A stretch of 64,000 nt of DNA from Rickettsiales bacterium Ac37b. Lineage in GTDB: Bacteria > Pseudomonadota > Alphaproteobacteria > Rickettsiales > Arcanibacteraceae. The position numbers and the translations under genes are program-made. The notes below the pieces were generated by a model. The model made no database searches and was not told where the DNA came from. It was given only the letters and a program-made list of their open reading frames with translations. Shown piece after piece: positions 44,059-51,949 of this stretch (its first letter is position 1; every line of letters begins with the position of its first letter). Location: the NCBI GenBank assembly GCA_000746585.2, contig CP009217.2, forward strand, positions 310,001 through 374,000, in the 5' to 3' direction.

Positions 44059-45315
44059 ATGACTATAAAATCACCTTATAAGTTAGAAAAATTAGAAATT
44101 AAAGGTAAGCCAGCAGGAATAGTTAGAATTAGTAAGAATGTTAAAATAGCTCTTATATTAGCATTTACTTTAATCATTGCTATCTTTGCTTATGGTATTA
44201 CTAAAGTTCACCAGAAGCATGAAGCTGTGGTAAGTAAAGCGGAGCATACCAAATTAGAAGCAGCAAGTGAAATTGCCAAAGTTTTTAATAAGGATATTCC
44301 GAATAACATTTATATGCCTTCTGTAAGGACAGAGGAAGTACAAAGTCAATATAATAATTTGCTAGATAAGGTTTCTAAATCTGTAGTAAATAATGCTCAT
44401 AGTGATGTTAAAGTAGAAGCTACAAGAGAAAAAGAATTACTTACAAAACTAAAGGAAAAAAAACAAGAAAAACAACTTGAGGATGAATTAAAAGCAAGAA
44501 GCGCAGCTACCAGTTATGAGCAATTTTCTATGCATAGTAGAGTAAATGATAAGCTGCCAACTCAGATACCATTTAATTCCAATATATCTAATACAGAAAC
44601 TAATAATACTCAAAAAATAGAAGATCAAAATGCTAAAGATGATCCAGGTCAACAGTTTCGTAAAGAAAGATTTTTAAAAGAAGCAGCAAATAGTAATGAG
44701 GATCATTACTTAAATGCTGTACAAAAAGAGCCACTATCTCATTATGAAGTCAAGGCAGGTAATATCATTCCCGCTATCATGATTGGCGGCATCAATTCTG
44801 ATTTACCAGGTCAAATTATTGCGCAAGTAAGGGAGAATGTTTATGACACAGCTAGAGGAGAGTTTTTACTGATTCCTCAAGGCACTAAACTGATTGGATT
44901 TTATGATAGCCAAATTGCTTATGGTCAAGAAAGAGTTTTGATTGCCTGGCATAGATTAATCTTTCCAGGTGGCTCAAGTATGGATTTAAAAGCAATGCCA
45001 GGAAGTGACCTTGCAGGCTATGCTGGCTTTAAAGACCAAATAGATAATCATTACTTTAGAACTTTTGGCAGTAGCATCTTAATGAGTTTAATTGGAGCAG
45101 GAGCAATGATGACTCAGCCCGAGGTTACTACTTCTAACAATACCAGTATGACACCAGGACAGATAATGGCCTCAACTCTTGGAGCTAGTCTAAGTGCTAC
45201 TGCTAATAACATGCTGCAGAAAAACTTAAATATCCAACCAACACTGGAAATAAGGCCAGGCTATAAATTTAATGTCATGGTCACTAAAGATATGGTTTTC
45301 CCGGGAAGTTATTAG
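44059..45315 (+). CDS. trbI: Conjugal transfer protein TrbI (VirB10-like)
   Basis: A 418-residue protein with a cytoplasmic N-terminus, one membrane helix (about 29-48), a long coiled, charged linker and the C-terminal beta-barrel domain of VirB10. Typical strings are IMIGGINSDLPGQIIAQVRE, IPQGTKLIGFYDSQ and the end GYKFNVMVTKDMVF. It spans both membranes and completes the channel core. It is the last intact trb gene. Confidence 0.95.
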   Translation: MTIKSPYKLEKLEIKGKPAGIVRISKNVKIALILAFTLIIAIFAYGITKVHQKHEAVVSKAEHTKLEAASEIAKVFNKDIPNNIYMPSVRTEEVQSQYNNLLDKVSKSVVNNAHSDVKVEATREKELLTKLKEKKQEKQLEDELKARSAATSYEQFSMHSRVNDKLPTQIPFNSNISNTETNNTQKIEDQNAKDDPGQQFRKERFLKEAANSNEDHYLNAVQKEPLSHYEVKAGNIIPAIMIGGINSDLPGQIIAQVRENVYDTARGEFLLIPQGTKLIGFYDSQIAYGQERVLIAWHRLIFPGGSSMDLKAMPGSDLAGYAGFKDQIDNHYFRTFGSSILMSLIGAGAMMTQPEVTTSNNTSMTPGQIMASTLGASLSATANNMLQKNLNIQPTLEIRPGYKFNVMVTKDMVFPGSY

Positions 45316-45442
45316 AAATAGCAGAAGAAGAGAAAAGAGAGGAAGGAGAAAAATTAGAGTAAATAGAAGAAGAAAAAAGTAAAAAAGCCAAAATAAAAAA
45401 ATAAAGAAAAAGAAAAAAAGAAAAAGTAAGATAGGAGTAAAG
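45316..45442 (+). repeat. ~120-base polypurine tract between trbI and the relaxase fragment
   Basis: Nearly all A and G on the plus strand (runs such as GAAGAAGAGAAAAGAGAGG and AAAGAAAAAGAAAAAAAG), with a ribosome-site-like TAGGAG near its end. It could be a slippage product or part of an oriT region, since oriT often lies by the relaxase gene. No nic motif was recognised. Confidence 0.5.
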
Positions 45443-45909
45443 ATGATGTATGATGATGAAGAAAACGATGATAATGAAATAGAAGCAGTTTCTCCTAAAA
45501 TTAAGCTTAATGATATTGAAGTAGCTTATCAAGGATTAAAAAAGATTTCTGATTTATTACCTAACTTTTCTGAAAATGCGCAAAATAAAGGCAAAAGAAA
45601 TTTTTATCAAGGAAATAGCAAAGGCCTCTCTTCGCCGCTTAGTCTTACTCCTCGGATGCAGAACTCAACAGTAATTGTAAAATATACTAGTAATCATACA
45701 CAAGGTCTCTGGAAAGCCCATGGAAGTTATTTGCAAAGAGAAAATGCTCAAGCAAAAGGAGAAAAAGGAACTGGCTTTAATCAAGATAGTTTAGCAGTAA
45801 ATGTCGGTCAAACTCTTGATAATTGGCAGAAAGCAGAAGATCCAAGGCTTTGGAAAATAATAATTAGCCCAGAACTAGGTGATAAGCTAGATTTAAAGGA
45901 GCATACTAG
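45443..45909 (+). pseudogene. VirD2/DUF3363-type relaxase, N-terminal fragment
   Basis: About 155 residues of a relaxase/mobilisation nuclease. After a charged leader, STVIVKYTSNHTQGLWKAHG and SYLQRENAQAKGEKGTGF, and then PRLWKIIISPELGDKLDLKE, match the beginning of DUF3363-type VirD2 relaxases. The catalytic Tyr and metal-binding region would follow but are missing: at 45910 the sequence changes to an IS481-family element, and the frame ends in it at 45964. The DNA beyond the insertion does not restore the frame. Confidence 0.7.
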
Positions 45910-46944
45910 GTGTACAATTTCAAGGGTTGATGGAAGAAAAAAAGAGTATATAAGTAAGAGCTAGGGATATAATTAATTTGGAGGAATTGTGGGACAAATA
46001 TTACATGGCTGCGCCACGACTACGCACGCAATTAGAAAAGAATTACAGCGATCGCAAGCTACGATCAAAGAATTAAGTGAACAATATAATATTAACCCTA
46101 AAACTGTGATAAAATGGCGTCAAAGAAAAGAAGAAGGAGTAGAAGATCGCTCTAATGCTCCTAAAAAAGCAACTACTATTTTGAAGCCCGAAGATGAAGC
46201 TTTGATTATTGCTTTTCGTAAGTCTACGCAATTACCTTTGGATGATTGCTTTGATGCACTTATTAAAGAAATACCTTATTTAACTCGTTCAAATCTTTAC
46301 CGATGCCTTAAACGGTACGGTTTATCTTGTTTACCCAAAGAAGATAATATCAAAGAGAAGAAGAAATTTAAGGCTTATGAAATAGGATTTATGCATCTTG
46401 ATATCACAGAAGTAAGAATTGGTGAGGGAAAATTTTACATATTTGTGGCAATATGTAGAGTGAGTAAATTTGCTTATGTTGAGCTGCATAATAATAGCAA
46501 TGGCGATACTACAGTTAATTTTCTTGATAACTTGGTAAGTAGCTGTCCCTTTAAGATACATACCATATTAACTGATAATGGTGTTCAATTTGCTTACAAT
46601 GGTTTAGCCAGGTACAGAGCTCCTAAAGCAAGACATAGATTTGATCTAAAATGTAAAGATTACGGTATCAGGCATCGCACAACAAGGCCTTATAGTCCAA
46701 GTACCAATGGTCAAGTAGAAAGAATGAATAGGACTATAAAAGAAGCTACTACTAAGAAGTATCATTATACTAGTAGAGAAGAGTTAGATAGTCATCTACA
46801 AGCTTTTGTTATGGCTTATAATTATGCTAAAAGGCTTTCTTCTATTGCTAGAAAAACGCCTTTTGAAATGATCTTGACTTGTTACACACAAAATGCTAAT
46901 AATTTTAGAATTAATCCTAACCATCAACTACTGAAACCGTACAC
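45910..46944 (+). mobile_element. IS481-family insertion sequence
   Basis: Ends are imperfect inverted repeats: GTGTACAATTTCAAGGGTTG at left and, on the other strand from the right end, GTGTACGGTTTCAGTAGTTG. Both flanks carry CTAG (45906-45909 and 46945-46948), a 4-bp target duplication. The element holds one transposase gene and cuts the relaxase gene. Confidence 0.85.
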
Positions 46945-46948
46945 CTAG
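45989..46948 (+). CDS. IS481-family transposase
   Basis: A 319-residue transposase beginning with GTG. The N-terminal HTH (LSEQYNINPKTVIKWRQRK) is followed by an rve integrase core: first Asp in FMHLDITEVRI, second in HTILTDNGVQF, Glu in SPSTNGQVERMNRTIKEA. The frame is full length for IS481 and intact, so it may be active. The last few bases lie in the inverted repeat and target duplication. Confidence 0.93.
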   Translation: MGQILHGCATTTHAIRKELQRSQATIKELSEQYNINPKTVIKWRQRKEEGVEDRSNAPKKATTILKPEDEALIIAFRKSTQLPLDDCFDALIKEIPYLTRSNLYRCLKRYGLSCLPKEDNIKEKKKFKAYEIGFMHLDITEVRIGEGKFYIFVAICRVSKFAYVELHNNSNGDTTVNFLDNLVSSCPFKIHTILTDNGVQFAYNGLARYRAPKARHRFDLKCKDYGIRHRTTRPYSPSTNGQVERMNRTIKEATTKKYHYTSREELDSHLQAFVMAYNYAKRLSSIARKTPFEMILTCYTQNANNFRINPNHQLLKPYT

Positions 46949-46952
46949 GCCA

Positions 46953-47813
46953 TGTGCACCTAAATAAAAAAAAAGCTGTATAAGATGGTTGAAAAATAAA
47001 GGATAGGTGGTAATATCTCCGTTGTCAAAACAGGAGAATTACCATGCGCAATTATTACATAAAAAAATCAGATTGGAAAGCAATTTATCAAACTTTAAAA
47101 ACTATCAAAGGCATCAGAATAAAAAATCAATTTGTAACCAGAAAATTTGTAGAATCAGTATATTTTATTATGCGTACAGGTGCTCAATGGAGAGAACTTC
47201 CAGGTTATTACGGCAAATGGCGTAGTATTCATAAGAGGTATGAATCATGGTGTACCAAAGATCTGTGGAGCAATATTTTAAGCCATTTTACCAGAGATTA
47301 TGATGGAGAAAATATAATGATTGATTCTACTATTATACGAGCACATCCTTGTTCTGCTGGTTATAAAAAAGATTCAGCAGAAGCAGAGTGTTTGGGCAGG
47401 AGCAAAGGTGGTTTTACCACTAAAATTCATGCAGTAGTCGATGGATTAGGACAAGCTCTAAGATTCAGATTAACTGGGGGACAGAGGAATGATATCACTC
47501 AAGCATCTGAGTTGATAGCTGGATTTAAAGGCAGTAATATTATAGCAGATAAGGCCTATGATAGTAATAGATTACTGGAACAGATTGAAAACCAGGAATG
47601 TGAAGCTATTATTCTACCAAGACGTAATCGTAAGATTTTACGAGATTTTGACAAAGATTTATACAAAGAAAGACATTTAATAGAATGTTTTTTTGGCAAA
47701 ATAAAGCATTTTAGAAGAATTTTTGCAAGATTTGATAAGAAAGCTACTTCTTTTATGGGATTCTTGGCTTTTGCTTCCTTGATTATATGGATGAGATAAA
47801 TATTAAGTGCACA
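46953..47813 (+). mobile_element. IS5-family insertion sequence (IS427-like)
   Basis: Inferred ends are TGTGCACCTAA at left and, on the other strand from the right, TGTGCACTTAA, with CA on both flanks as a possible 2-bp target duplication. Ends were inferred by eye and may be off by a few bases. It lies 8 bases from the IS481 right end. Confidence 0.6.
47044..47799 (+). CDS. IS5-family transposase
   Basis: A 251-residue DDE transposase in one frame. An N-terminal DUF4096-type domain (IMRTGAQWRELPGYYGKW) is followed by DDE residues: first Asp in MIDSTIIRAH, second in IIADKAYDSNRL, Glu in ERHLIECFFGKIKHFRRI. The usual KGGFTTKIHAVVDGLG is intact. Length is normal for the IS427 group, so it may be functional. 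Confidence 0.93.
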   Translation: MRNYYIKKSDWKAIYQTLKTIKGIRIKNQFVTRKFVESVYFIMRTGAQWRELPGYYGKWRSIHKRYESWCTKDLWSNILSHFTRDYDGENIMIDSTIIRAHPCSAGYKKDSAEAECLGRSKGGFTTKIHAVVDGLGQALRFRLTGGQRNDITQASELIAGFKGSNIIADKAYDSNRLLEQIENQECEAIILPRRNRKILRDFDKDLYKERHLIECFFGKIKHFRRIFARFDKKATSFMGFLAFASLIIWMR

Positions 47814-47873
47814 CAACCTAGATGTACACCTAGAGTCTTAAAATGGCAAAATAATTTGTCTCACTTCTATTGA

Positions 47874-48026
47874 AATATTACAATTAATGGCAAGCAGCTG
47901 CAAGTTAATTTCACTCCTTTAAAAGACGCCTTTATCGTGGTAGATAAAGAAAGAATAGGTCAAGTCCTTCGCAACTTATTCGTCAATAGCATCAAATTCA
48001 GCCCAAATAATTCTACCATCACTTTT
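47874..48026 (+). pseudogene. Histidine-kinase fragment (dimerisation end plus N-box)
   Basis: An open stretch of about 50 codons whose product includes VVDKERIGQVLRNLFVNSIK then FSPNNSTITF, the classic N-box of HATPase domains. It has neither start nor end: the left side follows a TGA and the right is cut by an IS30-family remnant. The N-box matches active kinases, unlike the pseudokinase at 30946, so it comes from a different gene. Confidence 0.6.
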
Positions 48027-48475
48027 ATACTGCTGTATAAACACTTCTTCAGACATTTTATACCCTAAACATTTTCTTGTGCAGAGCTTAATTTTATTAG
48101 CCAATAAATCAAGATCTTGTTGAGTTATGTGGTCGATAATAGTAGCGCTTGGCAAATATCTTCTTAGCCGCCCATTCATATTTTCGTTGATACCTTTCTG
48201 CCAAGACGAATGTGTTTCACAATAATAGGCTTGGCAATGCATTTTACTTTCTAAATATTTATAATCAGCAAATTCACTACCCTGATTAAAAGTTATTATT
48301 TTACACATTTTTTGAGGCAATTTATAAAATTTATCACTTATCCTTTTCATGATTCCTCTAGAATGCTTGCTATTATTTTTTATGAGAAGAACTACCCTAA
48401 ATTTACATTCAATCAATGTTGTTACAACTTTCTTTTTGTTACCAGTAAATTGGATCCTATATCCTTACCAATGAC
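48027..48475 (-). pseudogene. IS30-family transposase remnant
   Basis: A 146-codon minus-strand frame from 48416 encodes the C-terminal catalytic half of an IS30 transposase (FNQGSEFADYKYLESKMHCQ, then YYCETHSSWQKGINENMNGR and LRRYLPSATI with LGYKMSEEVF). Upstream in-frame sequence contains GHW followed by a stop where GHWEGD is expected, and the N-terminal half is missing. The frame's last residues (to 47976) come from the kinase fragment read backwards. Confidence 0.75.
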
Positions 48476-48490
48476 CAAAACGTATTCTAC

Positions 48491-48520
48491 TATGGTAAAT
48501 TCTAATTAGAATTTACCATA
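48491..48520. repeat. Perfect 30-bp palindrome
   Basis: TATGGTAAATTCTAA followed immediately by its reverse complement. It lies just upstream of the IS30 remnant. It could be two abutted inverted repeat ends or a terminator-like structure. Confidence 0.6.
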
Positions 48521-48560
48521 ACCTTCTATTATTTTTAAGTCGCAAATAGGTCATATGATA

Positions 48561-49497
48561 TATAGTAAATTAAGTTGATAAAGACATGATATATGATATA
48601 TTAAAAAGCTCATAAACCCAAAACAGTAGAAGCAATGGCATATTCCTTAGATTTACGTAAAAAAGTAATTCACTATGTTAATAAAGGTTATACCAGAGAA
48701 GAAGCTGCAAGAATTTTTGGCATAGGTGAAAGAACAATTTATAGATGGTTATCGAGATCGAAATCCGGGAATTTAGCAGCCACACGAGCAGCTAAGCCAT
48801 GGAAGAAGCTTGATCCAATCAAATTATTAAACGAGGTGTCTAAAAACAGCAATTGGCTATTATCTGATTTTGCAAAGGTTTTTAATGTGTCTACAGCTGC
48901 TATCTGTTTGGCATTCAAGACTTTGGGGATCACACGAAAAAAAAGACCACACTCTATCGTGAACGGGATGAAGCAAAACGGCAATTATTTTTGGCAGCTA
49001 TCGCAAACTATAAAGCGGAAGATATAGTTTATATTGATGAGAGTGGAATTGATAGCTATTTGTACTATTCTTGGGGATACAGTCTCAGAGGAAGTAAAGT
49101 TTATGGTGATATCTCAGGTAAAAAACATGATCGAGAAAGCTTTATTGCAGGTAAGGTTGGGAAGAAAATTATTGCGCCAATGTGTTTCAAGGGCACATGT
49201 AATACAGAAGTTTTTAACGAGTGGGTTAGTCAGTGTTTGGTGCCCGAACTAAGATTTGGTCAAGTTGTAATACTTGATAATGCAACGTTCCATAAGTCAG
49301 CTAGAACTAGGAATTTAATAGAAGATATAGGCTGTAAACTTTTATTCTTACCACCTTACTCTCCTGATCTCAACCCAATTGAAAAATATTGGGCTCATTT
49401 AAAAGCTAAAATCAAACCTATCATTACTAATTTTAATAACCTTAGCGATGCTATTGATTATGGCTTCTCTATGCCATTCTCAACTTAATTGACTATA
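48561..49497 (+). mobile_element. IS630-family element, copy 1
   Basis: A 937-bp element including the flanking TA duplications. Ends are TATAGTAAATTAAGTTGA and, inverted, TATAGTCAATTAAGTTGA. TA flanks are expected for IS630/Tc1-type insertion. An inverted, almost identical copy lies at 49970-50906. It contains two overlapping transposase frames. Confidence 0.93.
48635..49488 (+). CDS. IS630-family transposase, probable -1 frameshift product (copy 1)
   Basis: Frame one (48635-49027) supplies the helix-turn-helix domains (YTREEAARIFGIGERTIYRW). Frame two (ending 49488) supplies the DDE core: IVYIDESGID, QVVILDNATFHKS and SPDLNPIEKYWAHLK. An A8G run at 48937-48945 sits where a -1 slip would join them, giving about 284 residues: the second frame read upstream continues as KKTTLYRERDEAKRQLF, as in intact IS630 transposases. 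This looks functional. Confidence 0.85.
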
Positions 49498-49971
49498 ATT
49501 GTCGCCACCAATTTAGGTGGTAGAGGCACGGACCTAAAACTGAGCAAAGAAGTGCTTGAGCATGGTGGTTTACATGTTATTTTATCGTATTTACCATCAA
49601 GTATACGTATTGAAGATCAGGCTTTTGGGCGCGTAGCACGTAAGGGTGAGGCAGGTTCGGCGCAAGTTATAGCTAATCTTGAAACAGGTGATGATATAGC
49701 TGTACTACGGAATAAACGTGATTCACAAGAGCTGATAGCTATGGATATTGCGATGCATTGCAAGGTTCCAGAAATGCTAATGGAAGATGAATTATTTGAT
49801 AAATATTTGGATTTAATCAGAAAATTAACTTCGCCCACTGGTAAAGAAATAGTTGTTGGTTACATGCAGCCCAAGAAATTAAATCTTGCGGATGATCAAA
49901 TTGGCATTTATCTCAAAGATGATCATATTTATTTAAAATACATAAAAAATAGTTTTCAAGCAGAACCTTTA
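49498..49971 (+). pseudogene. SecA-like translocase/helicase fragment
   Basis: About 158 codons of a larger gene trapped between two IS630 copies. The start, ATNLGGRGTDLKLSKEV with a following HGGLHVI, is SecA motor motif V (housekeeping form ATNMAGRGTDI). RIEDQAFGRVARKGEAGSAQ corresponds to the RxxxQxxGRxxRxGxxG motif VI. The wording (AFGRVARKG rather than LRGRSGRQG) resembles the large SecA-like accessory proteins found in some endosymbionts more than housekeeping SecA. No start and no N-terminal half are present. Confidence 0.7.
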
Positions 49972-50906
49972 TAGTCAATTAAGTTGAGAATGGCATAGAG
50001 AAGCCATAATCAATAGCATCGCTAAGGTTATTAAAATTAGTAATGATAGGTTTGATTTTAGCTTTTAAATGAGCCCAATATTTTTCAATTGGGTTGAGAT
50101 CAGGAGAGTAAGGTGGTAAGAATAAAAGTTTACAGCCTATATCTTCTATTAAATTCCTAGTTCTAGCTGACTTATGGAACGTTGCATTATCAAGTATTAC
50201 AACTTGACCAAATCTTAGTTCGGGCACCAAACACTGACTAACCCACTCGTTAAAAACTTCTGTATTACATGTGCCCTTGAAACACATTGGCGCAATAATT
50301 TTCTTCCCAACCTTACCTGCAATAAAGCTTTCTCAATCATGTTTTTTACCTGAGATATCACCATAAACTTTACTTCCTCTGAGACTGTATCCCCAAGAAT
50401 AGTACAAATAGCTATCAATTCCACTCTCATCAATATAAACTATATCTTCCGCTTTATAGTTTGCGATAGCTGCCAAAAATAATTGCCGTTTTGCTTCATC
50501 CCGTTCACGATAGAGTGTGGTCTTTTTTTTCGTGTGATCCCCAAAGTCTTGAATGCCAAACAGATAGCAGCTGTAGACACATTAAAAACCTTTGCAAAAT
50601 CAGATAATAGCCAATTGCTGTTTTTAGACACCTCGTTTAATAATTTGATTGGATCAAGCTTCTTCCATGGCTTAGCTGCTCGTGTGGCTGCTAAATTCCC
50701 GGATTTCGATCTCGATAACCATCTATAAATTGTTCTTTCACCTATGCCAAAAATTCTTGCAGCTTCTTCTCTGGTATAACCTTTATTAACATAGTGAATT
50801 ACTTTTTTACGTAAATCTAAGGAATATGCCATTGCTTCTACTGTTTTGGGTTTATGAGCTTTTTAATATATCATATATCATGTCTTTATCAACTTAATTT
50901 ACTATA
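49970..50906 (-). mobile_element. IS630-family element, copy 2 (inverted)
   Basis: Same 937-bp length and ends as copy 1 but in reverse orientation, with TA on both flanks. By eye I found one substitution in the compared parts, a G-to-A on the plus strand at 50335, creating a TGA stop in the transposase. It cuts the 3' end of lemA. Confidence 0.93.
49979..50832 (-). pseudogene. IS630-family transposase, copy 2, inactivated by a nonsense mutation
   Basis: Frame one (50832-50440) is identical in product to that of copy 1. In the DDE frame the Arg codon CGA (49132-49134 in copy 1) is TGA here (50335-50333), so the catalytic product ends early and only a 102-residue tail follows. Copy 1 could still supply transposase to mobilise both. 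Confidence 0.85.
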
Positions 50907-51436
50907 GGTTTGAAATCAGGGTAAATCAATTTTGCTAATATTGAGCTAGGAAAAGTACGTAATGCTATATTATAGTTTTTTATAGTTAAAATATAATCTC
51001 TACGTGCTATTGCTATACGATTTTCTGTTCCCTCTAATTGTGATTGTAGTGATAAAAAATTTTGATTTGATTTTAAATCTGGATAATTTTCAGTGATGTT
51101 CATTAATTTTGATAATCCAAAACTTAATTGGGCTTGAGCTTCTTCAAACTTTTTTAATTTTATAGGATCATTCAGCAATTCTGGGGTGAAAGAAATTTGC
51201 ATGGCTTTAGCTCTTGCATTAGTAACCTCAGTAAAAACTTCTTCTTCATGAACTGCGTACCCTTTAACCACTGATAATAAATTGGGAATTAAATCATTAC
51301 GTCTTTTCAATTCATTATCTATTTGAGATATGGCTGCATTAACGTTTTCATCAAGAGTAGGTAATTTATTTACTATACTGACTGTCCAAAAAAGCCCAAC
51401 AACAGCGACTGCAATTATTATATAATTAACTTTCAT
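50894..51436 (-). CDS. lemA: LemA family protein, 3' end cut by IS630
   Basis: About 180 residues: an N-terminal membrane helix (about 4-20) and the four-helix LemA bundle, with QIDNELKRRNDLIPNLLSVV and the IAIARRDYILTIKNYN segment. The conserved tail continues FKP in normal LemA (usually 185-195 residues); here it reads DFKPIVN and stops inside the IS630 end (boundary at 50906). Only about 10-15 residues are lost, so it could still fold. Function of the family is unclear. Confidence 0.85.
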   Translation of the reverse strand: MKVNYIIIAVAVVGLFWTVSIVNKLPTLDENVNAAISQIDNELKRRNDLIPNLLSVVKGYAVHEEEVFTEVTNARAKAMQISFTPELLNDPIKLKKFEEAQAQLSFGLSKLMNITENYPDLKSNQNFLSLQSQLEGTENRIAIARRDYILTIKNYNIALRTFPSSILAKLIYPDFKPIVN

Positions 51437-51607
51437 AATTTATTTTACTTGATATATTTTCAGTAAAATTAATCGTACTAAATATAAATTAAAAATTTAT
51501 TAATTAATTTATTTATATAATATTAGCATTAAAATCCAAGCTTTTTACTATACATAAGCTAACAGAGTGACGACGTCCCTATTACAAATTCAAAAGCTAT
51601 AGATACC

Positions 51608-51703
51608 CGTTTTCACGGGTATGACCAAGGTATATTCCTTTTTTTTATTATTGCATCATTTCTTGCTCATTACTTTACTTTTTTGTCCGGTAGTATAAGC
51701 AAT
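51608..51703 (+). repeat. Dispersed ~95-bp repeat, copy A3
   Basis: Aligns to the reverse complement of 11408-11500 over its whole length with few changes, including CCCGTTTTC-CGGGTATGAC, the T8 tract and TTTTTTGTCCGGTAGTAT. Confidence 0.75.
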
Positions 51704-51752
51704 TAGTAGGCTTGCTTCTCATACACTTAGTATCAAACTTAAACTGTTTTTA

Positions 51753-51857
51753 CTATAGCTACGGCAATTTAAATATTACTTTGTTGTTCGTTGATCACGT
51801 AGCATTTCTACGTCACGCCTCACGATTCGTATTATTTTTAAATTGTCTTTGCTATAG
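51753..51857 (+). repeat. MITE-like repeat, copy 3 (best preserved)
   Basis: A 105-bp element starting CTATAGCTACGGCAATTTAA and ending, on the other strand, CTATAGCAAAGACAATTTAA: terminal inverted repeats of about 20 bp. The inner part contains TTACTTTGTTGTTCGTTG and a GTAGCATTTCTAC palindrome. No coding capacity. Confidence 0.7.
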
Positions 51858-51902
51858 TCGATTATAAAAACAATATATTTTAAATAGGTGAGATAAAATA
51901 CT

Positions 51903-51935
51903 AAAAACATGTGGAATTAATATCCACATGTTTTT
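51903..51935. terminator. Rho-independent terminator of rpsA
   Basis: AAAAACATGTGGA, a short loop, then TCCACATGTTTTT: a 13-bp stem, ending 14 bases beyond the rpsA stop on the minus strand. T runs flank both sides, so it could act in either direction. Confidence 0.8.
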
Positions 51936-51949
51936 AAATAGATTAAGTT

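Larger units (their letters stand above)
51437..51949. other. Intergenic repeat cluster upstream of lemA
   Basis: About 510 bases without a gene. It holds the A3 repeat (51608-51703), an end fragment TTAAACTGTTTTTACTATA near 51739-51757, the MITE-like copy 3 (51753-51857) and the rpsA terminator (51903-51935). Confidence 0.6.

Noticed and set aside
47007-47225. 72-codon frame overlapping the IS5 transposase start
   Set aside because: Different frame of the same DNA; the 251-residue transposase explains it.
49034-49252. 72-codon third frame in IS630 (also at 50215-50433)
   Set aside because: Shadow of the DDE frame; it appears in both copies only because the DNA is duplicated.
28190-50906. 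Direct repeat of the tRNA-Lys 3' end as a right attachment site
   Set aside because: I looked for the TTCGAACC...GCCCACCA block further right and did not find it; the right end is probably lost, so no att pair is claimed.
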